A stretch of 64,000 bases of DNA, from assembly GCA_033851955.1 (NCBI GenBank), contig JAWSVK010000009.1, forward strand, positions 62,001 to 126,000. Direction: 5' to 3'. Of this stretch, positions 54,444 to 62,595 are shown one piece after another. This DNA is from Profundibacter sp033851955. Its GTDB lineage: Bacteria > Pseudomonadota > Alphaproteobacteria > Rhodobacterales > Rhodobacteraceae. Under the pieces are notes generated by a model, which saw nothing but the letters and a program-made list of their open reading frames with translations, was not told the origin of the DNA and ran no database searches. Numbering within the stretch: position 1 is the stretch's first letter; each line of letters opens with the position of its first letter. Both the position numbers and the translations under genes were made by a program.

Positions 54444-55681
54444 ATTGTCACCACAAAGTTAGAGGAATGAAAGGCCGCACGTAGGGCAACAATCGCGGCG
54501 GCCAGTGTCACGATTGTTGTTATGACGGCGTATCCGATGGTCAGCGGCAAAAGGCCGAAAGGACCAAGCGCAAGTGCATTTACAATCACAGCGATGGCAA
54601 GCACGCTCGTGATCCACAGCTCGGTTTGTGGACGTCCTTTGGCTCGTAACCATCCTGCCGCTGTCGCCCAGAATGTCATTGGGATAGCAACAAGGCATAG
54701 AATTTTTACCAGCAACTCAATTTCTCCCCAGCCGGGGCCGAGCAAAAACGGCATGTAAACGGGCACCAATAAAGCCTGAAGAGTAACCAATGGGACAATC
54801 AGTCCGACGCCAACAAGCAAGCTTTGACGCAAAGACGCGAGGCGGTCGCGCGATTGTGCGAGCCGTGGGAATAGAACCGTCGAGAATGCGGTGGTGAATG
54901 CGTTTGACAGGCTAAGACCAGCATTAAAAGCGATGAAATAGAGGCCGAGTGTTTCGGCCCCTAAGGTCAGGCCAACAACAAGCTTATCTGCCTGAAGGCG
55001 CATCGCTTTCACAACTTCAACCCCAAGAACGGCCCAGCCATACTGGACAAAAGGCATCAAGGGGGCGAAGGGGGTGTTGTGCGGCTTGGTCCACGGGTTT
55101 AAGCGGCGCACAGCAACCAGCCAGATCGGAGCTGACAAAATGCGCGGTAGGATGAGCGCAATCGCCGACGGCCAAACCGTGAGGAGCGCGATTGACATAA
55201 GATTCGCCCCAACATTCTGCAAACCACCAATCGCCGCAATCTGTTTCAGTTTGCCCACCCGCATCGCCAAAGCTACCTGCACCAACCCCGCAGGCATGAA
55301 GAGATACTCAACCCCCATCAAAGCAATCAACCCAGACAGAAAAATACTGCCGCCAAACAGATAAACAACTGTGGCAATCATAAGCTGGGCACAGAACAAC
55401 CCAACAGTCCAGACCCAGAACAGGCGGTGCGCCGTTGCACAGATCGCATCAAGGTTGCGGTCACTAGCCGCGATAATGCGTTGCCCTACGCCATTTTCAG
55501 TGAAGGATTTTAATATGTCGCCCGCAGCAATCGCGGCTGCAACAATGCCAATTTGAACAAGGTCCAGTGCGCGAGCCATTGCCACGACCACCAAAATACG
55601 AGCGCATTTTGATGCAACCTCAGATATTCCAAAGCTCATTAGATTCGCGATAAAGGTTAGAGGTTGATTTTGCAGTGACAT
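54440..55681 (-). CDS. Oligosaccharide flippase (Wzx/PST family)
   Basis: A 413-aa membrane protein with about 12-14 hydrophobic segments and the PST start MSFGISEVASKCARILVVV. Such carriers flip undecaprenyl-linked repeat units to the periplasmic face. It is the first gene of the flippase-GT2-GT2-GT4 operon, divergent from the export lipoprotein; 198 bases separate them, with promoter-like but not decisive sequence. Confidence 0.9.
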   Translation of the reverse strand: MSLQNQPLTFIANLMSFGISEVASKCARILVVVAMARALDLVQIGIVAAAIAAGDILKSFTENGVGQRIIAASDRNLDAICATAHRLFWVWTVGLFCAQLMIATVVYLFGGSIFLSGLIALMGVEYLFMPAGLVQVALAMRVGKLKQIAAIGGLQNVGANLMSIALLTVWPSAIALILPRILSAPIWLVAVRRLNPWTKPHNTPFAPLMPFVQYGWAVLGVEVVKAMRLQADKLVVGLTLGAETLGLYFIAFNAGLSLSNAFTTAFSTVLFPRLAQSRDRLASLRQSLLVGVGLIVPLVTLQALLVPVYMPFLLGPGWGEIELLVKILCLVAIPMTFWATAAGWLRAKGRPQTELWITSVLAIAVIVNALALGPFGLLPLTIGYAVITTIVTLAAAIVALRAAFHSSNFVVTI

Positions 55682-55879
55682 GGGTTGCTTTCGTTTTTAT
55701 TCCCCTAGAGTGGCGTCAAATTCCTCGATTGTCCTAGGCCCAACAGGCAAGAACACTGCCCCATACGATTGGGGTTTTATCCTTCGGGATAGTGCATCTG
55801 ACCGTCTTGGCCCTCGCAACTGTTGGCGGCGATATCTATGCTGTTTTGCAGTGGTAAAAAATTTGAGAAGGAGGCCGCA

Positions 55880-57103
55880 ATGGCAATAACCTTTGCGAAA
55901 TCAGGCACACTTTGTGCGGTGTTCTTATCTGCAGCTTGTACGAGCTTTGATCCTCCTGAAAATTTGGAACCCGCCGCCCGAGGTGACGGGTATCAAGCGC
56001 AATACCGCCAACCCCATGTAACTCGAAAAAACGCTGATTTTCTGCGTTCAGCAGATATAAATTCCAGAAAATGCTTGGCTTTCGGCACGGGTGAAGGTGG
56101 GCAAAAATCTGGCAAGGGTAGCACGGTGGCCGCCGTGGCTCTAAGTGGTGAACGCCTGACGCGCAATGATTTGCTAGATGTACGGATCGCTAAGGACGAC
56201 ACGTTCAACGGTTCCTACGTTATTTCACGTGATGGAACCCTAAAGCTTCCATTTTTGCCACCTGTTCAGGCGCAGGGTCGTACGAGCAAACAGATCGAAA
56301 AAGACATTTCCACGGCGCTTTTGACCGAAGAGTTTTATGAGACAGGACCGCGTATTTCAGTACGTGTATCTGATTATGCATCTGTGTCTGTCGGTGTGTC
56401 GGGTGCCGTTTTTGAAGCGCATTCTGTTGAAATTGGCGGGGTGCAAGGTGATGCGGTGGACAATCGTCGTCAGGAGGCTATTGGCGCGTCGACCGAGGCG
56501 CGTAACCTGTCTGCGGCACTGCGTGCTGCGGGTGGGGTGCGGCCAGATGCCGACATTTCTTCGGTTGAAGTGCGCAGAGGATCAAAGGTGCACCGGCTGG
56601 ATATGCGTGGCGTATTTGGTGGTGAAAACGCAGTTGATATTATGCTTTTGACAGGGGATGAAGTCTTTGTGCCAAGCCGTCAGTGTTTCCAAGAAGAGCT
56701 GATGCGCCCAAGTCCCATCAGCCCGCCGGGTGTGAGCCTTTTCCTGTCCAACCTTACACAACCAGCGTCCGACAATGCGGGTTCAGCGATTGGGCAGACC
56801 GTCAGAGAGGTGCCGTACGGAACGCGGTTCTTGCAAGCAGTGATTGATGCCAATTGCGTTGGCGGGCCTCGCAGCACGAGTGCGGATCGCTCCGCCGTTC
56901 TGTTCTCGCGCAATCCGCAGAATGGCCTGTCGGTCGTGATCGAGCGCAATATAGAAGATCTTTTGCGGCGTGCTGATCGCGATGATTATGATCCATACTT
57001 ACTGCCGGGAGATGCGTTGGCCTGCTATGACAGCACCGTGACGAACATCACCGAAATTGGCCGCATGTTAGGCATTTTGACGACTGTCAATCTGGGGCTG
57101 TAA
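55880..57103 (+). CDS. Polysaccharide export outer-membrane lipoprotein (Wza/ExoF-like)
   Basis: A 407-aa lipoprotein: signal with lipobox LSAAC (Cys about residue 20), an N-terminal SLBB-like Poly_export domain (LTRNDLLDVRIAKDD, RDGTLKLPFLPPVQAQGRT) and further SLBB-type beta regions. It should form the outer-membrane channel for polymer export. GAAGGAGG 6 bases before the ATG at 55880 decides the start. Its 3' end overlaps the convergent hybrid kinase by 17 bases. Confidence 0.9.
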   Translation: MAITFAKSGTLCAVFLSAACTSFDPPENLEPAARGDGYQAQYRQPHVTRKNADFLRSADINSRKCLAFGTGEGGQKSGKGSTVAAVALSGERLTRNDLLDVRIAKDDTFNGSYVISRDGTLKLPFLPPVQAQGRTSKQIEKDISTALLTEEFYETGPRISVRVSDYASVSVGVSGAVFEAHSVEIGGVQGDAVDNRRQEAIGASTEARNLSAALRAAGGVRPDADISSVEVRRGSKVHRLDMRGVFGGENAVDIMLLTGDEVFVPSRQCFQEELMRPSPISPPGVSLFLSNLTQPASDNAGSAIGQTVREVPYGTRFLQAVIDANCVGGPRSTSADRSAVLFSRNPQNGLSVVIERNIEDLLRRADRDDYDPYLLPGDALACYDSTVTNITEIGRMLGILTTVNLGL

Positions 57104-59591
57104 GGGTATTTTTCGCCAGAGCGTCAAGCGTGTCCGAGGGAAGCGAAACCAATTCATCAATTGCGACAGTAACGGCGGCATGATCCTCGGATTTTGCAGC
57201 CTTCTCCAGTTTCAATAGCGCAACCCGCAGGGCAACAGCTCCAAATGTCGCTGCGGACCCGGCAATATTGTGCCCCCGTTCCGCGATTTCCTCGAAGGCC
57301 CTATCAAGTCGAATCCAACTGGAAAACGCGGTGACTTCACTGTGAAATTTGGCGTATAAAACTTCATAGACCTCGGCGCCCAGAACCTCGCGCGTTTCCA
57401 GATTGTGAGTGACGTCGATCAGGTCAGTAACGGGTTGAATTATGACTGGTTTCACATCTTCCAAAATTGCGCGCAGGGCGGGTTTCGTCAGTGGTTTTGT
57501 TAACACGGTATCCATTCCATGGGCCAAAAAGTCTTTTTGCTCTTGCGCCATAGCATTAGCCGTCAGGGCCACAATGCGAGTTTTTGCGCTGCGTCCATTT
57601 CCGTTTCGAATGGCCACGGTTGCCTTGCGGCCATCAAGCACAGGCATGGAAATATCCATTAGGATCAAGTCGAAAAATTGTTCATTTGCAATCTGCACAC
57701 CCAGCTGTCCGTTATGGGCCTCAGACACATCGTGACCATCCGCAACCAGCATATTGCGCACCACAAAGCGATTGATTTCATTGTCTTCAACAACCAAGAC
57801 CCGCAACGGGACGCTGGGCTTTTCTGGAACGGGCGGCGGGGCGGCATCAACATCAGTTGGCTCAGCTGCCGTAGTGTCAAATTCAACAATGAAAGAGCTG
57901 CCTTTTCCGAGGGCGCTTTGGACACGGACTTCGCCACCGAGCCGCGTGACAAACCTTTTCACAATACTGAGCCCCAAGCCCGTTCCGCTGACATCACGAT
58001 CATAAGCGGTGTTGCCGGTCACAAAATCATCGAAAATCCGCGCCTTGAGATTGTCAGAAATGCCGATTCCAGTATCTTCGACCCTAAGGCAAATCCGACC
58101 CTTATCCCACTGCACTGACACCGACACGCGGCCCTGTTTTGTAAACTTCACGGCATTGCCAATCAGGTTCATCAAGATGTGCTGCAGCCGGTCGGGATCT
58201 GCGTTGATCCAATGCTGCGCGGGTCCAACCCAGCCCCAATCCAATGTCGTGTTTTGGGCGGCCGCCATGCCGCTTTGATTGTCGACAATATCTTGAAGGA
58301 GTGCTGAAACATTTACCGGTCTGGTTTGGATTTCCACCTTTCCTCGATCATAGCGCGCAATGTCCAAGACATCTGTCACATGAGACATCAACAGCCGGCC
58401 CGATGTTTCCATATTCCGCAAAAGCAGATCTTGTCTGGAATTTAGCGAGGTTTCGCGCATCAAGCTGATATTGCCCAACAGCCCATTCAGCGGCGTGCGG
58501 ATTTCATGACTCATTGTGGTCAAGAATTTCGACCGGCTTTGTTCCCCTGCAATAGCTTTGTCCCGGGCTTGGATCAACTCGGCTTGATCTGCGACCTGTT
58601 TGGACATGTCACGTAGAAATGCGATAAAGATGTGTTCGTCGTCGGTGGTCGCCGACTGAACCGCCAGTTCGATAGGGAAAAGAGACCCATCCGCGCGTTT
58701 GGCTTCCAATTGAACGCGCCCCTTGCCTAGCCCCTGTTTTCCGCCGCTTTTGCGCATCCGTTTTATACCTGCGTTATATGCGTCCCGCAGGTGATCTGGA
58801 ACGATGACTTGCCCCATATTTTGGCCTATTACATCTATAGCTTTGCAATCAAAAATCCGCTCGGCCGCGTGGTTGAAATCCGTGATTCGACCCGCCTCGT
58901 CGAACACAATGATACCATCCAAGGCCGTTTTCATGATCGTATTGATCCGAGTAGCGGTTTGTTTCTGGTCGCGTTCGCGACGGCTGATCTGGATGTTCAG
59001 TCGAATCAAATAGACCACGCCAAGCCCTAGTGCCAAAATCAGGGCCGCCAATGCAAACGCAAGCTGTGAAAGTGTTCGGGTTACGGCCTGCCGTTGTGCG
59101 TCGGCCCGCTCGGCAAAAAGGTTTAGACCGGCATTGGACATCATGCGGACCACCGGGCGAATGTCATCTGCCAAGGCTGCCAATTGTGTGGTGTTCTGCT
59201 TCAATGCGGTATCGCTGACATCAATCAAAGACACAGTATCGTCCAGGAACGCTTCAATCTCACTCAAGTGGTTTGAAAATTCCAAAGACCCACGTAAATC
59301 GGCAAAAACCTTTGCCTGCCGAACAGTTGCGATCCGGCTGTAAAAAACATCGTATCTCCGCCGGATGTCTCTTGGATGAAACTGTGCGCTCAGGCGACCA
59401 TTGAATTCCAAAAATTCAACGTCGATTTGGGACAACCCCCATTGGAGATTGTCTGATTGTGCGGAGCTTTGGGATTTAAATTCACGCAAAACATTCCCGG
59501 CTAAAACCGTGATCGCCACCAAGGCCAAAAGACCAGCCAGCACGAGAATTGTGCGACCAGTCTTTAAGCGCCCGTGAGTGTTGGGTGGCAC
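57087..59591 (-). CDS. TorS-type hybrid histidine kinase (TM-PAS-HK-REC-Hpt)
   Basis: An 834-aa membrane sensor. First membrane segment about 14-35 (ILVLAGLLALVAITVLAG), a ~140-residue helical periplasmic domain, second segment near 176-196, then PAS (DGIIVFDEAGRITDFNHAAE), HisKA (FLTTMSHEIRTPLNG), HATPase, a receiver (LVVEDNEINRFV ... MDISMPVLDG ... TKPL) and a C-terminal Hpt with RGHNIAGSAATFGA. The receiver-Hpt tail can pass phosphate to a separate regulator; the LuxR-type regulator 2.3 kb away is the obvious candidate. The small sulfite-oxidase-fold gene lies 37 bases upstream and probably shares its transcript. Confidence 0.92.
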   Translation of the reverse strand: MPPNTHGRLKTGRTILVLAGLLALVAITVLAGNVLREFKSQSSAQSDNLQWGLSQIDVEFLEFNGRLSAQFHPRDIRRRYDVFYSRIATVRQAKVFADLRGSLEFSNHLSEIEAFLDDTVSLIDVSDTALKQNTTQLAALADDIRPVVRMMSNAGLNLFAERADAQRQAVTRTLSQLAFALAALILALGLGVVYLIRLNIQISRRERDQKQTATRINTIMKTALDGIIVFDEAGRITDFNHAAERIFDCKAIDVIGQNMGQVIVPDHLRDAYNAGIKRMRKSGGKQGLGKGRVQLEAKRADGSLFPIELAVQSATTDDEHIFIAFLRDMSKQVADQAELIQARDKAIAGEQSRSKFLTTMSHEIRTPLNGLLGNISLMRETSLNSRQDLLLRNMETSGRLLMSHVTDVLDIARYDRGKVEIQTRPVNVSALLQDIVDNQSGMAAAQNTTLDWGWVGPAQHWINADPDRLQHILMNLIGNAVKFTKQGRVSVSVQWDKGRICLRVEDTGIGISDNLKARIFDDFVTGNTAYDRDVSGTGLGLSIVKRFVTRLGGEVRVQSALGKGSSFIVEFDTTAAEPTDVDAAPPPVPEKPSVPLRVLVVEDNEINRFVVRNMLVADGHDVSEAHNGQLGVQIANEQFFDLILMDISMPVLDGRKATVAIRNGNGRSAKTRIVALTANAMAQEQKDFLAHGMDTVLTKPLTKPALRAILEDVKPVIIQPVTDLIDVTHNLETREVLGAEVYEVLYAKFHSEVTAFSSWIRLDRAFEEIAERGHNIAGSAATFGAVALRVALLKLEKAAKSEDHAAVTVAIDELVSLPSDTLDALAKNTLTAPD

Positions 59592-59628
59592 ATTGAGCTC
59601 CGATTTGTTTGGCGTAAATTATTGCGGG

Positions 59629-60147
59629 TTACTCAACATACTCTATTCTGTCGAGTTGCCAAATACTTCGGGAATAGATGACCTCGGTCCGGTATTTGGA
59701 AGAGGAGTCATAAGGGTAAATAATCCAAAGCGGGCCTTTGTCGCGGACGGACATATCTTCTCCATTATGCGAAATGGCGATGATTGGGCCGTTATGAATG
59801 GCGTCGGTGACCGGAATTTCAACAGTGTAATCATTGATGGCCGCCGCAAAGAATGTGCCAGTTTCTACGCCGATCAGCTCGACCAATACGGCCAAAGGAA
59901 CACCTTCAAAAACCTGTTTTCCGTCGGTCCAGATCGTTGTTGTTTCGATTGTTTCCAACCCCAGAACCGCCAATGTTTCCCTATCAAATTGCAACACATC
60001 CCCCACATTTGCAGCGTGTTGCGCATTGGCGACTGTAAGGATGACGGTGCCTTTGGGGGCAGGAATGTCAGCCGCTTGAACTGGGCCGGTGCACGCAATC
60101 GCTACCGCGGTTATGGTGGCCAACACTGAAAATCGAAAATGCATCAC
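59629..60147 (-). CDS. Secreted sulfite-oxidase-fold (Oxidored_molyb-like) protein, probable sensor partner
   Basis: A 172-aa protein with an Sec signal (RFSVLATITAVAIACTGPVQA-AD) and the compact fold of the molybdopterin-binding domain: GDVLQFDRETLAVLGLET, TTIWTDGKQVFEGVPLAVLVE and KGPLWIIYPYD. The mature part contains no cysteine, so the usual molybdenum ligand is absent; catalysis seems unlikely and a ligand-binding role is possible. It is the gene directly upstream of the TorS-like kinase on the same strand, which suggests a periplasmic sensing partner. Confidence 0.75.
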   Translation of the reverse strand: MMHFRFSVLATITAVAIACTGPVQAADIPAPKGTVILTVANAQHAANVGDVLQFDRETLAVLGLETIETTTIWTDGKQVFEGVPLAVLVELIGVETGTFFAAAINDYTVEIPVTDAIHNGPIIAISHNGEDMSVRDKGPLWIIYPYDSSSKYRTEVIYSRSIWQLDRIEYVE

Positions 60148-60244
60148 TCTCTCCTGCGGTTATTTTCCTTACACTCACACATCCTCAAACAAAATGCGCG
60201 GGGGGATCTGGATACCGGCCTACCCGAATGGGTAGGTTCTGACA

Positions 60245-61639
60245 TCAGTGCGCACCGCGACCAGTCAAAACCGCTCGAAAGGTCATGCTGATCAAGATGA
60301 GGTCAAGCAAGATCGACCGTGATTTCACATAGGCGAGATCCATGTCGATCATTTTGTCAAACCCAACATTTGCACGGCCCGAAACCTGCCAGATGCCGGT
60401 CATGCCAGGCTTTACTGCTAAACGTTTAAGGGCGCGGTTCGGGTAGGCGGCCACTTCGGATTGTAAGGCTGGGCGCGGCCCGACAATTGACATTTCACCG
60501 CGCAATACATTGAAGATTTGTGGCAATTCATCGATTGAAAACCGACGGATAAATTGCCCAACCGAGGTGACGCGCGGATCCGATTTAGATTTAAAGCAGA
60601 TGCCTTCTCGGTCAGATGTCGCCAATATTGCACGTCGACATTCTTCGGCATTCTCGCGCATCGAGCGGAATTTAAACATCTCGAACGGCACCCCGTTTTT
60701 ACCTACGCGAACCTGTCGAAAGAATACTGGGCCACGGCTTTGCGTTTTGATAGCGAGCGCCGTTGCCGCAAAAACCGGTGCGAGAAGGAGCGCGGCAAAT
60801 CCCGAAACGACAACGTCAATAGAGCGCCGCATGACCCGTGACATTTTCATCTGGTGCATGGCTAACCGGCCCGCACGTGCTAGAAATGTTACGTTTCCCA
60901 CCAAGTAGCGTTTTGCCAACCGGCGCGGCTCGCAAGCCAGTCGCCAGATCCATTCACAACCGACGTAACGCATGGATTTTGGTGCTCGAATTACGTTGCC
61001 AGCGAGAAAATCCAGCGCGGCACCCACCCCCATCGTGAGGTCTGCGTCAATGCGGTGGGCATTACAATGTAACCAGATATCCTGCAAGGGAACGCCCATC
61101 GCAACAAGAACGATATCCGCACCACTTTTGTTGATATCCGCAACAATTTGTTCTTCGTTTAGCGCTTGCCGATAGCCATCCCGCATTCCAACGATCTGTA
61201 AACCTGGGATGTTCGACATCAAGGTCTTGGCCGCTTTTTGGACTGTGCCTGGCGTACCGCCAAATAAATAAACCGACTTCCCTTGTTGCGCGGCTGCTGC
61301 CAGCAAAGCGGGGACTAAATCCGTCCCATTCAGGTTGGCGGCTAGTTTTTTGCCCGCCATTTTACAGGCCATTGTAACACCCAATCCATCGGGCAACCGC
61401 AAATCCGCAGAATGCACAGCATGTGCGTATCGGCGACTTTGGGCCATCACGTTAAAGCAATGCGCGTTCAAAAATGTCACACGACAACGGCGCGCTGAGA
61501 GCAACGCTAAAACCGTGTCACGCATAGGCGCGTCCACAAGGGACACACACAGTGAAGGAATGTATGTTTGCGTTGGGTTTTGAGGAAACGAATGGGCATG
61601 GGGAAATTGCATGTAATGGGTCATGAGGCCAGCTTTCAT
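60245..61639 (-). CDS. Fused WecG/TagA-type glycosyltransferase and WcaJ-type sugar-phosphate transferase
   Basis: A 464-aa two-domain protein. Residues about 30-260 are a GT26 (WecG/TagA/CpsF) domain with LPDGLGVTMACKMAG, LFGGTPGTVQKAAKTL and MGVGAALDFLAG. Residues about 265-464 are a bacterial sugar transferase with KFRSMRENAEECRR, RRFSIDELPQIFNVLRGEMS, VGPRPALQSEV and GMTGIWQVSGR. The second domain starts polymer synthesis on undecaprenyl phosphate; the first adds the next sugar. Such a fusion would place the first two steps in one chain. The start is uncertain because three ATGs are close together. Confidence 0.92.
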   Translation of the reverse strand: MKAGLMTHYMQFPHAHSFPQNPTQTYIPSLCVSLVDAPMRDTVLALLSARRCRVTFLNAHCFNVMAQSRRYAHAVHSADLRLPDGLGVTMACKMAGKKLAANLNGTDLVPALLAAAAQQGKSVYLFGGTPGTVQKAAKTLMSNIPGLQIVGMRDGYRQALNEEQIVADINKSGADIVLVAMGVPLQDIWLHCNAHRIDADLTMGVGAALDFLAGNVIRAPKSMRYVGCEWIWRLACEPRRLAKRYLVGNVTFLARAGRLAMHQMKMSRVMRRSIDVVVSGFAALLLAPVFAATALAIKTQSRGPVFFRQVRVGKNGVPFEMFKFRSMRENAEECRRAILATSDREGICFKSKSDPRVTSVGQFIRRFSIDELPQIFNVLRGEMSIVGPRPALQSEVAAYPNRALKRLAVKPGMTGIWQVSGRANVGFDKMIDMDLAYVKSRSILLDLILISMTFRAVLTGRGAH

Positions 61640-61831
61640 TGAACATTTCGATTGCCTAAATTTTCGACAATTTTTACAAGTTTGTTCAACTGAGAGTGCG
61701 GACAGCCCGAGGCCTCTTTTGGAATGAAAGCCGCCTATTCGGATCGAAACGCGGGTATTTAGAATATGTTCACCTAACTTTAATAGTTGGCGACCTATCT
61801 GAAGTACCTATGCTGATTGTTTTGGATTGGA

Positions 61832-61837
61832 TATAAT
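61832..61837 (+). promoter_or_regulatory. Candidate -10 element of response-regulator gene
   Basis: A perfect TATAAT lies 41 bases before the response-regulator ATG; no clear -35 is present at 16-18 bases upstream, so an activator may be needed. It occupies the 239-base divergent gap with the fused glycosyltransferase gene. Confidence 0.35.
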
Positions 61838-61878
61838 ATCGCACATGCAGGTTGAAACGGTAAGTTAGGGTACGCGCA

Positions 61879-62493
61879 ATGAGAGTGTTGATTGCAGACG
61901 ATCATGATCTTCTCCGGGATACGCTTGTTATGTTCTTGGAGGGACATGGTGAGATGATGACCGCTTCGGCAGGGACATTGGAGGAGGCGATTGAGCATAT
62001 CACCTCAGATGAGACATTTGATCTTGTGTTGCTGGATTACAATATGCCGGGCATGAACGGGTTGGATGGGCTGCGCAAAGTTCTGGCATTGGATGATACA
62101 AATCGGGTTGCGCTGATTTCGGGCGAGGCCACCCGCCAAATCGCAGAAGATGCACTGGAGGCCGGAGCCGCTGGTTTCGTGCCCAAGTCGTTGCCTGCCA
62201 AGTCGTTTGTTAATGCTGTGAAATTTATGATCATGGGAGAACAATATGCGCCGATTGATTTCATGACAGCCGAAGACAGTACCAAGCACCACCCATTGGC
62301 TGAACAGCTAACCGACCGTGAATTGCAGGTTCTTGAAGGATTGACACAAGGCAAATCGAACAAGGAAATAGCGCGCGATCTCGACATTACTGAACCAACG
62401 ATCAAACTCCACGTCAAAACACTTTACCGCAAAGTTGGTGCGGCCAATCGTACACAGGCGGCGCTTATTGCACGCGACGCAGGGCTGTTTTGA
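61879..62493 (+). CDS. LuxR-family (NarL-type) response regulator
   Basis: A 204-aa regulator with an N-terminal receiver (acidic pair in LIADDHDLL, phosphoacceptor Asp53 in LVLLDYNMPGMNG, Lys in FVPKSLPAKS) and a C-terminal GerE-type helix-turn-helix (LTDRELQVLEGLTQGKSNKEIA, split by normal loops, then TIKLHVKTLYRKVGAANR). It lies among exopolysaccharide genes and is the only stand-alone regulator near the TorS-like kinase, so it likely controls polysaccharide production. Confidence 0.93.
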   Translation: MRVLIADDHDLLRDTLVMFLEGHGEMMTASAGTLEEAIEHITSDETFDLVLLDYNMPGMNGLDGLRKVLALDDTNRVALISGEATRQIAEDALEAGAAGFVPKSLPAKSFVNAVKFMIMGEQYAPIDFMTAEDSTKHHPLAEQLTDRELQVLEGLTQGKSNKEIARDLDITEPTIKLHVKTLYRKVGAANRTQAALIARDAGLF

Positions 62494-62595
62494 TCTATCC
62501 ATAGGGGTGGGGCGACGCGCAAATGCCCCAACGTTCCCGCCATAGGACCAAATGTGATATTCTCTTTAACGCGATAGGCTCATCGGAAAAGGAGA

